NCBI GenBank assembly: GCA_034090045.1
Contig: JAXDTI010000008.1
Coordinates: forward strand, 57,497-121,496
Direction of reading: 5' to 3'
Source: JAXDTI01 sp034090045
Lineage (GTDB): Bacteria > Actinomycetota > Actinomycetes > Actinomycetales > Actinomycetaceae
DNA length: 64,000 nucleotides
The notes beneath the pieces are model-generated. The model was not told where the DNA came from, searched no databases, and saw nothing but the letters and a program-made list of their open reading frames with translations. Each line of letters opens with the position of its first letter. Within the stretch, counting starts at the first letter, position 1. Below, one piece after another: positions 1 through 8,197 of this stretch. Made by a program: the position numbers and the translations under genes.

Positions 1-1163
1 TGAGCTTGATGTTCACCCAAAAGCGGCATAAAGAGATTTTGGTAATGCCCATGGGGAGTCTGTATCGAGACCAGTTGCCCGCCCGGCGCCGGCTCGGTGT
101 CGGTCACATAAAAGTCACTACCATAGGTCAAAACTGTGGCGTTCATCTCCACGGCTCGATTGTGAATAACCCGCTCAACCTCCGGGCGTTGCGCACCAAT
201 AACAACCATCCCGCCCTCGTGAATAATGCCTGCCTTTTCGACAGCAATTTTCTCAATCGTATCCCCCAGCCACTGGGTGTGATCCATCGAAATCGGGGCG
301 ATAACAGAGACTTTTGCGTTCAACACGTTCGTGGAATCCCAACTGCCACCCATACCGACCTCGATAACCGCCAGATTCACCGGAGCATCAGCGAAAGCAG
401 CAAATGCCATTGCCGTGAGCACCTCGAAAAATGACATTCGCGGACCACCACTATCGACTGATTCCTGGTCAACAAGGTCGATTATCTGGTGTACGTCCTG
501 CCAGGCACACAAAAATTCCTCATCGGTGAGCGGCTGCCCATCAATACTTATGCGTTCATTTACTCTCTCCAGGTGCGGGGAGGTGAAACGCCCGGTGCGC
601 AACCCGGCGCTGCGAGCTAGCGCATCAACCATGCGAGCGATAGAGGTTTTGCCATTGGTTCCGGCAACATGCACGGTTTCGTAAGACAGTTGCGGATCCC
701 CAAGATAGTCCATCATCCGTTGAATACGATCCAGGGTGGGCGTGAATCTATGCTCCGGCGCGCGGGCGATAATAGCCTCGTACACTTCGCGCACCTGTTC
801 GGATAGTTCATGGTGGGCTGCCAGTTCTACGGTTGGGTCTCCCCGATCCGTGTCGCTGCTCTCGTTCGCATCATCGGTGTCGAGTTCATCGAGAATCTCC
901 GGGAGCGGACCGGAGAGCAGCGAATGCTCCACGATATTGCGTAACGCCACTTTCGTGTCTTCATCAGCATCCAGTTGGGCAATCATCCGGTGATAGTCAC
1001 TGCCGTCCCCACTATCAGGCTTGTCTGCGGCCTCGATATAGGGGATGAGCTGAGGATCTACCCCCCGGTGACTACCGGAAGCTTCCCGATCCATATCGGC
1101 AAGCACTTTTGAAAAGAAATCTCCAGCCTCACCGTGATCGGGTTTAGTGTGTTTTCCTGCCAA
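1..1163 (-). CDS. folC: Bifunctional folylpolyglutamate synthase/dihydrofolate synthase, C-terminus cut by window edge
   Basis: Mur-ligase-like ATP-dependent enzyme that adds glutamate to dihydropteroate/folates in the cytoplasm. The frame is open from the left edge to a TTG at 1163-1161, preceded by GGGGA at good spacing and 8 nt after the ileS stop, so it is the second gene of the ileS transcript. The ATP-binding P-loop (AGTNGKTS) sits near residues 168-175, followed by conserved Mur-ligase segments (SPHLERVNERI, EVGMGGSWDSTNV, DHTQWLG). About 110 acidic, Asp/Glu-rich residues precede the usual FolC start, which is long for the family. The true start could be an internal codon (for example the ATG at about residue 24), but the reading frame stays open and continuous. 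Only the N-terminal 387 or so residues are visible. Confidence 0.93.
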   Translation of the reverse strand, partial: MAGKHTKPDHGEAGDFFSKVLADMDREASGSHRGVDPQLIPYIEAADKPDSGDGSDYHRMIAQLDADEDTKVALRNIVEHSLLSGPLPEILDELDTDDANESSDTDRGDPTVELAAHHELSEQVREVYEAIIARAPEHRFTPTLDRIQRMMDYLGDPQLSYETVHVAGTNGKTSIARMVDALARSAGLRTGRFTSPHLERVNERISIDGQPLTDEEFLCAWQDVHQIIDLVDQESVDSGGPRMSFFEVLTAMAFAAFADAPVNLAVIEVGMGGSWDSTNVLNAKVSVIAPISMDHTQWLGDTIEKIAVEKAGIIHEGGMVVIGAQRPEVERVIHNRAVEMNATVLTYGSDFYVTDTEPAPGGQLVSIQTPHGHYQNLFMPLLGEHQA

Positions 1164-1171
1164 AGTATCCC

Positions 1172-4100
1172 CTATCCCTGTTTCAAAGTCTCGATCTGTA
1201 ATTGCTCACCAACCTGGATATTCACGGTAGGTGCGAGACATTCGGCACCGATATAATCCTTGAACTCATCCGCCCACTCCCGGTCGGTTTCAGGAAGAGT
1301 CAGATTTAAGGTGATTCGGTCAGAAACGTTCAGGCCGGCCTGTTTACGGTGATCCTGAACCTGACGTACCAGGTCGCGGGCGTGACCTTCGCGCTCCAAT
1401 TCCGGGGTGATTTCAGTGTCGAGCACCACGAATGTTCCGCCACCTACTGCCGCAGCGACCTGACCCGCATCCGCGATAACCGAGGAAGTGACCTTTACCT
1501 GTTCGCCACTGAGGTGAACCGGATGACCATCGAGTTGCACATCATCAAAAACGACTTCTTCACCATCTTCATGCCAGGCACCGGTTTTTTGAGCCTTGAA
1601 CAGTTGAGAGGTCAGCCGTTTGATTTCAGCAGGGAACACTTTCGGATTCAATTGCACCTCGCGGCGCACCTGAAGACCCGATTCGCTGGGCTCCAAGAGT
1701 TGCACTTCTTTCACATTTACCTCGGCAGCGATCAGCTCCGTAAACTCGGCAAGACCTGCCTTTTCCTGGCTAATAACCAGAAGCTTTGACAGGGGTTGGC
1801 GCACCCTAATGGAATGGGTTTTGCGCAGCGAATGCGTAGACGATACCACCGCGCGCACCTCTTCCATCGTGCGTACCAGGTCATCATTGAGCAGCTGGGT
1901 ATTAACAATCGGATAGTCGGTGAGGTGCACCGACTCCCCGCCGGTGATACCCCGCCAGATTTCCTCCATGAGCAGCGGCAACATCGGCGCGGCTACCCTG
2001 GAGAGACGCTCCAGAGCGGTCCATAACGCATCATAGGCATCCGTATCTTCACTCCAGAAGCGGTCGCGGTTATTGCGGACATACCAGTTAGTTACCATAT
2101 CTACATAGTCCGCTACCGCCTGATAGGCGCGCGGAATATGCAGGCCATCTAAAGCTTGCGAAACCTCGCTGACCAGCATATTGGTGCGAGCTAACAGATA
2201 GCGATCCATAACGTGTTTGGGCTCGTTGAGCTCCTTAGCCAAATATCCGGCACCTTTATTGCAGGTTCCGGCGTACAGCCCGAAAAAGTAATAGATGTTC
2301 CATATCGGTAGTAAAACCTGTCGCACCGTATCACGGATCCCTTTATCGGTGACAATCAGATTGCCGCCGCTCACCACCGGTGAGGACATCAGGAACCAGC
2401 GCATCGCGTCAGCGCCGTATTCGCTGAACACCTCGTTGACATCCGGATAGTTACGCAGGGACTTGCTCATTTTACGCCCGTCATCTCCCAGTACGATTCC
2501 GTGTGAAATGCACTGAGTAAATGCCGGACGATCAAAGAGTGCCGTAGCCAACACATGGAGGGTATAGAACCATCCGCGGGTTTGACCGATATATTCCACA
2601 ATGAAGTCGCCTGGATTATGAGTCTCGAACCAGTCACGATTCTCGAATGGGTAATGAACCTGAGCGTAGGGCATAGAACCGGACTCGAACCAGCAATCCA
2701 GCACTTCCGGAACCCTGCGCATCATTGACTTGCCGGTAGGGTCATCCGGGTTCGGGCGCACCAACTCGTCAATATAGGGTCGATGCAGGTTATCCACTGT
2801 TACCCCAAAATCGGCTTCCAGCTGCTTGAAAGAGCCGTAGACATCCACGCGCGGATACTGCGGGTCATCGGATTTCCACACCGGAATCGGTGCTCCCCAG
2901 AAACGGTTGCGTGAAATAGACCAGTCCCGCGCCCCGGCAAGCCAATTCCCGAAAATACCATCCTTGGTGTGTTCAGGCATCCAGGTGATTTCCTGGTTTA
3001 GCTCCACCATCCGGTCACGAATCTTCGTGACCTCGACAAACCAGGAGCTCACGGCTTTGTAAATCAGTGGTTTTCGGCAGCGCCAACAGTGCGGATAGGC
3101 GTGCTCATAGGAGGCAACTCGCACCAGTCGGGCACGCTGCGATTCTTCACGCTCAGCAATAGGACCGGTAACATCACGCAGGTCAGCGATGATATAGCGG
3201 TTCGCCTCGAACACGTTTTTACCCGCATAATCCCCCACTTCAGCGGTAAGGTTGCCGTCATCATCAACCGGCACCACAATACCGACCTTGTTCGGTGCAC
3301 AAACGTTCATGTCGTCCTCGCCGAATGCCGGAGCCATGTGCACCAGGCCGGTGCCGTCCTCGGTCGAGACAAAGTCGGCGGCGATGATTGACCAGGCATT
3401 TGAGCCCGGTCCGACGTGGCCTGCCTGGTCTGCGCTACCATCGGAGATTCCCTGCTCCCTGGCTGCCTCGAAGTACCCGAAAATCGGTGAATACCTGCGC
3501 CCGACCAGTTCGGAACCTTTATAGGGTTGCGACACTTTCGCGTCTTCGCCGAGCTCTTTCGTGTAGTCCCCCAGTCGCGCAGCCGCAATAATCACCTTTT
3601 CTCCGGTGAAATCCCCGGTGACGGGTTCAACGGTCACATAGTCCACGTCAGGGCCGACCGCGATTGCCAGGTTGCTGGGCAGCGTCCAGGGTGTAGTCGT
3701 CCAGATGAGCGCCAACTCTCCGGTTTCCAGACGCAACCCTACGGTAACGGTCTGGTCAGTGCGATTTTGATAGATGTCGTCATCCATTTTTAACTCGTGG
3801 TTACTCAACGGTGTCCCATCGTGCCAACAGTAGGGCAAAACTTTATACCCCTCATAGATGAGACCTTTCTCATAGAGAGTTTTGAAAGCCCAGATGACGG
3901 ATTCCATAAATGTCGGATCCAGCGTCTTATAGTCGTTATCGAAATCGACCCAACGCGCCTGACGGGTCACATAGTCGCGCCACTCCTGGGTGTATTTCAA
4001 AACCGAATCCCGACAGGCCTGGTTAAAGGCTTCAATGCCCATACCATCCGGCCCCTCAATTTGGGTTTTGTCGTCTATTCCCAGCAGCCGTTCGGCCTCC

Positions 4101-4423
4101 AACTCGGCGGGCAGCCCGTGCGTGTCCCATCCGAAACGCCGCTCTACACGCCGCCCACGCTCAGTTTGATACCGCGCCACCAGGTCTTTCACATACCCGG
4201 TGAGCAGGTGTCCATAATGCGGTAAGCCGTTTGCGAAAGGCGGGCCGTCATAAAAAACGTATTCGTTCGACCCGTCGGTGCCCGCGTCGCGCTGGTCAAT
4301 AGATTTTTGGAAAGTATCGTCCTGCTGCCAATACGCCAGCGTCTCCTCCTCCAGTGCAGGGAAGTTCGGGGACTGGGTTACCTCATCAGCTGCGCGATGC
4401 AGCGGATATTTCTTATCGCTCAT
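1172..4423 (-). CDS. ileS: Isoleucyl-tRNA synthetase (type 2, eukaryote/archaea-like)
   Basis: Charges tRNA-Ile in the cytoplasm; 1083 aa. The class I signature is HYGH at residues 69-72 and KMSKS is at 651-655. The WDTHGLPAELE segment, CP1 editing domain, anticodon-binding domain and long C-terminal extension match the type 2 IleRS group found in many actinobacteria. That group is known to be less sensitive to mupirocin; applying this here is inference. The ATG at 4423 follows GGAAAGG, which lies in the 3' part of the T-box leader. folC follows immediately downstream. Confidence 0.98.
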   Translation of the reverse strand: MSDKKYPLHRAADEVTQSPNFPALEEETLAYWQQDDTFQKSIDQRDAGTDGSNEYVFYDGPPFANGLPHYGHLLTGYVKDLVARYQTERGRRVERRFGWDTHGLPAELEAERLLGIDDKTQIEGPDGMGIEAFNQACRDSVLKYTQEWRDYVTRQARWVDFDNDYKTLDPTFMESVIWAFKTLYEKGLIYEGYKVLPYCWHDGTPLSNHELKMDDDIYQNRTDQTVTVGLRLETGELALIWTTTPWTLPSNLAIAVGPDVDYVTVEPVTGDFTGEKVIIAAARLGDYTKELGEDAKVSQPYKGSELVGRRYSPIFGYFEAAREQGISDGSADQAGHVGPGSNAWSIIAADFVSTEDGTGLVHMAPAFGEDDMNVCAPNKVGIVVPVDDDGNLTAEVGDYAGKNVFEANRYIIADLRDVTGPIAEREESQRARLVRVASYEHAYPHCWRCRKPLIYKAVSSWFVEVTKIRDRMVELNQEITWMPEHTKDGIFGNWLAGARDWSISRNRFWGAPIPVWKSDDPQYPRVDVYGSFKQLEADFGVTVDNLHRPYIDELVRPNPDDPTGKSMMRRVPEVLDCWFESGSMPYAQVHYPFENRDWFETHNPGDFIVEYIGQTRGWFYTLHVLATALFDRPAFTQCISHGIVLGDDGRKMSKSLRNYPDVNEVFSEYGADAMRWFLMSSPVVSGGNLIVTDKGIRDTVRQVLLPIWNIYYFFGLYAGTCNKGAGYLAKELNEPKHVMDRYLLARTNMLVSEVSQALDGLHIPRAYQAVADYVDMVTNWYVRNNRDRFWSEDTDAYDALWTALERLSRVAAPMLPLLMEEIWRGITGGESVHLTDYPIVNTQLLNDDLVRTMEEVRAVVSSTHSLRKTHSIRVRQPLSKLLVISQEKAGLAEFTELIAAEVNVKEVQLLEPSESGLQVRREVQLNPKVFPAEIKRLTSQLFKAQKTGAWHEDGEEVVFDDVQLDGHPVHLSGEQVKVTSSVIADAGQVAAAVGGGTFVVLDTEITPELEREGHARDLVRQVQDHRKQAGLNVSDRITLNLTLPETDREWADEFKDYIGAECLAPTVNIQVGEQLQIETLKQG

Positions 4424-4424
4424 T

Positions 4425-4680
4425 ACCGGCCTTTCCGGGGTCGCGTTCGTTACTCAATCACGCCGGGACGCTGCAAGCCCCTTTGGGCTTCAACGCGGTA
4501 CCACCCCGCTTGCCGACAATCCGGGTTACTTCCCCGAGCCGCCTGGCCGCTCAAGACTGCTGTTACGGGCTTACCCGTCGGGTTCTAGTGAGCCAATATG
4601 GCCGTTCTTCCCGATGCTCGCCGGTGATACCCCACGCGCGTCTGCGCCCGAGCCGGGTCATTGCGTTAATCATTTTAGCT
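4425..4680 (-). promoter_or_regulatory. T-box leader of ileS (Ile-specific, translational type)
   Basis: On the minus strand the ileS leader carries the diagnostic T-box core GGGTGGTACCGCG (within 4507-4491), whose UGGU would pair with the ACCA end of uncharged tRNA-Ile. Upstream, a GTATCACC loop at about 4630-4622 presents the Ile codon ATC (4628-4626) within a short stem. This is the ultrashort Stem I arrangement known from actinobacterial ileS leaders. The leader runs straight into the ileS Shine-Dalgarno GGAAAGG without an obvious U-tract terminator. That suggests control of translation initiation by Shine-Dalgarno sequestration, as established for the mycobacterial homologue. Confidence 0.93.
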
Positions 4681-4701
4681 ACTGGCGCGCCGCTCCACCA
4701 A
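4672..4701 (-). promoter_or_regulatory. Putative ileS promoter
   Basis: On the minus strand TTGGTG (4701-4696) and TAAAAT (4677-4672) are separated by 18 bp. A start site around 4665 would give a leader of about 240 nt containing the complete T-box. Read by eye only. Confidence 0.5.
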
Positions 4702-4770
4702 CTGCAAACATCCGCAGGAGCAGCAGGCGACAACGGCGATAGTATTGCCCTATAGGCAGGAGGGTTAAAT

Positions 4771-5565
4771 ATGCGTATTGGTTTTATCGGTGCCGGCTCG
4801 ATGGGTTCGGCGATTATTGGGGGAGCAATCGAGTCGGGGAAGTATCGGGGCAGCGATTTTGTGGTCACGGATGTGAACTCTGAAAAGGCACAGTCCCTCG
4901 CTGGGAAGTATTCTCTCACAGCGCTGGCTTCTGTCGCCGAGGTGATTGCTGGAGCCGAGATGATTGTGCTGGCGGTAAAACCTCAACATCAGGGAGACAT
5001 CCTGGCCAATAACGATTGGCAGGGTCGCCTGCTGGTATCGATAGCGGCGGGTCGCGCCACCGACACGATTGCCGCTGAGGCTCGCGAAACCCGTGTTGTG
5101 CGGGTTATGCCGAATGTGAATGCCCTGATTGGTCAGGCTGCCTGCGGTATCTGTTCCGCTGAGGGCGCCAGCGAGACCGATATGCAGGCGGTTCGGGAGC
5201 TATTTGCCACCTGCGGGACTGTCGATGACATTGACGAGTCTCTTTTTGGGGCGTTCTCGGCATTGGCGGGTTGTTCGCCGGCATGGGTCTATCGGATGAT
5301 TAATTCGATGGCGGCGGCCGGTGTTGCGGCAGGTTTACCGAAAGCAACGGCAACTCGGGTAGCGGCACAGGCTTTCTCCGGTTCCGCGCAGATGGTTTTA
5401 TCTGGCTTGGCCAACGGGAGACATCCGGAGTCGCTAGTGGATATGGTGACCAGCCCGGGTGGCACCACGATTGCCGGGTTGCTGGCCGGGGAGTCCGCCG
5501 GAATGTCGGTGGCGATTCAACAGGCAGTGCGAGCAGCGATTACTCGTGACGCTGAACTTGACTGA
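4771..5565 (+). CDS. proC: Pyrroline-5-carboxylate reductase
   Basis: Last step of proline synthesis: NAD(P)H-dependent reduction of pyrroline-5-carboxylate. 264 aa, usual length. The N-terminal Rossmann motif GFIGAGSMGSAI lies at residues 4-15, followed by the family segments AVKPQ, RVMPN and the C-terminal TSPGGTT signature. The ATG at 4771 follows AGGAGGG at ideal spacing. It is transcribed divergently from ileS and converges on the LpdA-like gene, 16 bp away. Confidence 0.97.
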   Translation: MRIGFIGAGSMGSAIIGGAIESGKYRGSDFVVTDVNSEKAQSLAGKYSLTALASVAEVIAGAEMIVLAVKPQHQGDILANNDWQGRLLVSIAAGRATDTIAAEARETRVVRVMPNVNALIGQAACGICSAEGASETDMQAVRELFATCGTVDDIDESLFGAFSALAGCSPAWVYRMINSMAAAGVAAGLPKATATRVAAQAFSGSAQMVLSGLANGRHPESLVDMVTSPGGTTIAGLLAGESAGMSVAIQQAVRAAITRDAELD

Positions 5566-5581
5566 ACTGCCGGCTTAAACG

Positions 5582-6985
5582 CTAGTAGTCTTCAACCATT
5601 TTGTGTAGGGAGCGGGCAGCCTCGGTGATGGTTCCAGAAATCGAAGGATAAATAGTAAAGGTTCCCGCGAACTCATCCACTGTCAGGCGATTCTTTATCG
5701 CCAGGGTGAGCGGGAAAATAAATTCTCCGGCATATTGGATACAGATTACTGCGCCGGCAATCGTACGCGTGCGCCGGCGAGCAAAGAGTTTCACGAACCC
5801 CTCCTCAATACCACGCATCCTGGCTCGCGCGTTGCGAGCCACCGGCAAGATGACGCTGATGCAATCGACCTCGCCGGAATCGACCTGTGCCTGGGTAACA
5901 CCGACCGAGGCGATTTCCGGGTTAGTGAAGATGTTTGAGGATACCTGTTTCAAATCTAGTGGCTCTACCGCATCCCCGAGGGCGTGCGCAATCGCCAGGC
6001 GCCCCTGCGCGGAAGCCACCGAAGCCAGCAAGAATACGCCAGTGCAGTCCCCTGCCGCATAGATACGGTTCGCGGTCGTGCGAGAAACCCGGTCGGTTTT
6101 CACGAAACCCTGCTCATCGAGTAGGACTCCGGCTTCTTCCAGCCCCATATTGTCGGTGTTCGGAATAGCACCGACCGCCATCAGCACGTGAGAACCGCGA
6201 ATTTCGCGACCATCCGCGAGTGTCACCACCACACCGTCGCCCTCTACCCGGGCAGCTTCGGCACGGGAGTTCGCACAGATGTTCACTCCGTTCTTTTCAA
6301 AAACTTTCTCGATTAGGAGTGCCGCATCCGGGTCGTTATTGGGCAGCACCCGGTCGCGGGAACTAACCAGGGTTACCGGCACTCCCACCGAGTTAAATGC
6401 TGATGCGAATTCGGCCCCTGTGACACCGGATCCAACCACGATCAGGTGTTCTGGAACCTCTTCGATGGAATAAACCTGTTTCCAGGTGAGGATGCGTTCA
6501 CCATCAGGCATTGCTTCCGGTAACTTGCGGGGGCGCGCGCCGGTGGCGACGATGACCGCGTCAGCTTCCAAGGTGCGTTTTCCTACCCGCACTAGACGGC
6601 GCCCGTTCTCCCCGGTTTCGGGCAGTATTACGCCACGGTTGCGCACGATTTCCACGCCCTCAGCTCCCAGCCGGAGACTGATTTCGTGGCTCTGGGCAGA
6701 GGCCATCCGACCTACCCTGTCGAAAATACCGAGAACGTCGGCACTGTAGGAGCGTCCCTCTTGGACGATGTTGAGTTCTCCGGCACGCCTAACATTATCC
6801 ATCCACACCGCGGAAGCTATCAGGGTTTTCGAGGGGATAACGTCGGTAAGCACCGCTGACCCGCCGGCTCCCTGTTCCTCAATCAAAATGGTGCGGGCAC
6901 CGTGGGCGCGTGCCTGAAAAGCCGCCTCGTATCCTCCCGGACCGCCACCGATGATTACAATTGTGTGTTCACTGTTTCCTGCCAT
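5582..6985 (-). CDS. LpdA-type NAD(P)H-quinone reductase (flavoprotein disulfide reductase family, no redox cysteines)
   Basis: 467 aa FAD/NAD(P) enzyme: FAD-binding IIGGGPGGYEAA near residue 12, NAD-binding VVGSGVTGAEFA, a second FAD motif IYAAGDC, and a C-terminal dimerisation domain. The position where lipoamide dehydrogenases carry CxxxxC reads SAVLTDVIPSK, so both active-site cysteines are replaced. This matches the mycobacterial LpdA (Rv3303c) branch, known as NAD(P)H:quinone reductases, rather than true lipoamide dehydrogenase. The C-terminal HxxxxE is also absent (ITEAARSL). No strong Shine-Dalgarno precedes the ATG; a -10-like GACAAT lies 6 nt upstream, so the mRNA may be leaderless. 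It stands alone on the minus strand. Confidence 0.9.
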   Translation of the reverse strand: MAGNSEHTIVIIGGGPGGYEAAFQARAHGARTILIEEQGAGGSAVLTDVIPSKTLIASAVWMDNVRRAGELNIVQEGRSYSADVLGIFDRVGRMASAQSHEISLRLGAEGVEIVRNRGVILPETGENGRRLVRVGKRTLEADAVIVATGARPRKLPEAMPDGERILTWKQVYSIEEVPEHLIVVGSGVTGAEFASAFNSVGVPVTLVSSRDRVLPNNDPDAALLIEKVFEKNGVNICANSRAEAARVEGDGVVVTLADGREIRGSHVLMAVGAIPNTDNMGLEEAGVLLDEQGFVKTDRVSRTTANRIYAAGDCTGVFLLASVASAQGRLAIAHALGDAVEPLDLKQVSSNIFTNPEIASVGVTQAQVDSGEVDCISVILPVARNARARMRGIEEGFVKLFARRRTRTIAGAVICIQYAGEFIFPLTLAIKNRLTVDEFAGTFTIYPSISGTITEAARSLHKMVEDY

Positions 6986-6991
6986 GCTTCT

Positions 6992-6997
6992 ATTGTC
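6992..6997 (-). promoter_or_regulatory. Candidate -10 box of the lpdA-like gene (leaderless)
   Basis: GACAAT on the minus strand ends 6 nt before the ATG, with no convincing -35 element. It is one of several starts in the window with this spacing, compatible with transcription beginning at the start codon. Confidence 0.35.
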
Positions 6998-7136
6998 CCA
7001 AAGAAATTCACGCTGTGTTTGCGCTTTATATCCGAACGAGGAAACTGCGGACCTCTCGGGCTGACCAAATTACGTGACTACACGCTTTATGTGTCTACAG
7101 GTAAAGCGAGATATCGAGAAATCTCCCATATGCTTT

Positions 7137-7607
7137 TCAATATTTGCGGGCGGGGTGTTGGGAAAAAATTGAGATGCGGTTATGCAGGTTTATGTTCATA
7201 ATCGCGAACTCTAGCGCGGCTAGCTGCTGGGTGTTGAATAGCTGCAGGGCTGCAGCACCAGCTGGACCGTTCGTAACCCCCTCGGGTACCAGCGTAATCG
7301 TCTCGGTCAGTGCCAGGGCAGCCAACTCCTGGGCGGTGTATTCTCCGTTCGTTTCTCTCCAGGCAGGCAGTAGGTCGATTTTGCGCTGGGGCACTCCTGC
7401 TCGCAAAGCCCGGGGCACGTGTACCGACAGGCAGGTGGGGCAGCGGTTCAGCTGGGAGGCACGCAAACACACTAACTCGATAAGGTCAGCCCCCAAACCA
7501 ACCTCCACATAGGTTTTCTTAAGCAGCGCAGAAACCTCACCGAAAGCCTTATAGACCTCCGGGAGCGCCTGTTCCAAATACGGCACCTTACGATTGTTCT
7601 CAGCCAC
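7137..7607 (-). CDS. AhpD-like carboxymuconolactone decarboxylase family protein
   Basis: 156 aa helical protein with the AhpD core CPTCLSVH: Cys56, Cys59 and His63, with Glu44 upstream as the likely proton relay. Family members act as peroxidase-linked disulfide reductases; the exact substrate here is unknown. The start is a GTG at 7607 behind GGGAGAG. The gene follows the GNAT acetyltransferase by 12 nt, so the two form an operon. The 150 bp between its stop and the lpdA-like start show no gene. Confidence 0.88.
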   Translation of the reverse strand: MAENNRKVPYLEQALPEVYKAFGEVSALLKKTYVEVGLGADLIELVCLRASQLNRCPTCLSVHVPRALRAGVPQRKIDLLPAWRETNGEYTAQELAALALTETITLVPEGVTNGPAGAAALQLFNTQQLAALEFAIMNINLHNRISIFSQHPARKY

Positions 7608-7619
7608 GACTACTCTCCC

Positions 7620-7985
7620 TCAGTGTCCCGACCCCAGCCCCAGTCCATGTTGAAGCGCTCGAATATCCTCCGGGGTGGGGATACGCCACTCGCCGGCGAA
7701 CTCCGGGTGTTTCTCCAACCAACCATGGACAACCGGGCAGGATGCCACGACAGTAACCCCATCCGCGCTGGTGAGCCGCAGGGCTTCAGAAACCAGCGCC
7801 GAAGCCAAGCCGCGTCCCTCATAGCGGGGCGCGATCTCGGTGTGATAAAAAATCCGTTCACCCGTGGGCGCATCATAGAAAGAAGCCACCCCAGCCGGAT
7901 GCTCCTCACCCTCATAGGCGACAATATAGGCACTGTATTTGGGCATCAACCCTACCCGAATCTCGTTCCCCTGTTTGTCCTGCAT
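7620..7985 (-). CDS. GNAT family N-acetyltransferase (short, YjdJ-like)
   Basis: 121 aa, one compact GNAT fold. The acetyl-CoA-binding motif reads RYEGRGLASALVSEAL (pattern RxxGxGxA), followed by the VVASCPVVHGWLEKHPEF segment typical of small YjdJ-type acetyltransferases. The substrate cannot be told from sequence. The ATG at 7985 has a strong AAGGAGG upstream. First gene of a two-gene operon with the AhpD-like protein; divergent from valS. Confidence 0.88.
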   Translation of the reverse strand: MQDKQGNEIRVGLMPKYSAYIVAYEGEEHPAGVASFYDAPTGERIFYHTEIAPRYEGRGLASALVSEALRLTSADGVTVVASCPVVHGWLEKHPEFAGEWRIPTPEDIRALQHGLGLGSGH

Positions 7986-8197
7986 GACACCTCCTTAAAG
8001 TTCCTCTTGCAGCCTAACAGCGGCTCATCCGTTCCGCAGCAGATAGCACCCCTCAGGCACGCGACAGTATGAGGCAATTGAGTAAAAGTAGACAACGGCG
8101 AGTAATTTGGATAGGGCACGCATTTCTCGCGGGCGATGCGCAGGTGGATGACACCCACCCGGCGATTCCCGCGCCGAAAGTAAAGGAGCATCCGCGC

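Noticed and set aside
3064..3793. Several long opposite-strand frames inside ileS
   Set aside because: They are shadows of ileS with no ribosome-binding sites or recognisable domains; similar shadows throughout the window were discarded.
8069..8197. N-terminal extension of ValRS from an upstream ATG
   Set aside because: The 43 added residues have no family similarity, and AAGGAG precedes the internal ATG at 8198.
7986..8197. T-box or other riboswitch ahead of valS
   Set aside because: No GGTGGTACC-like core or specifier hairpin found; only a small GGTGG/CCACC hairpin.
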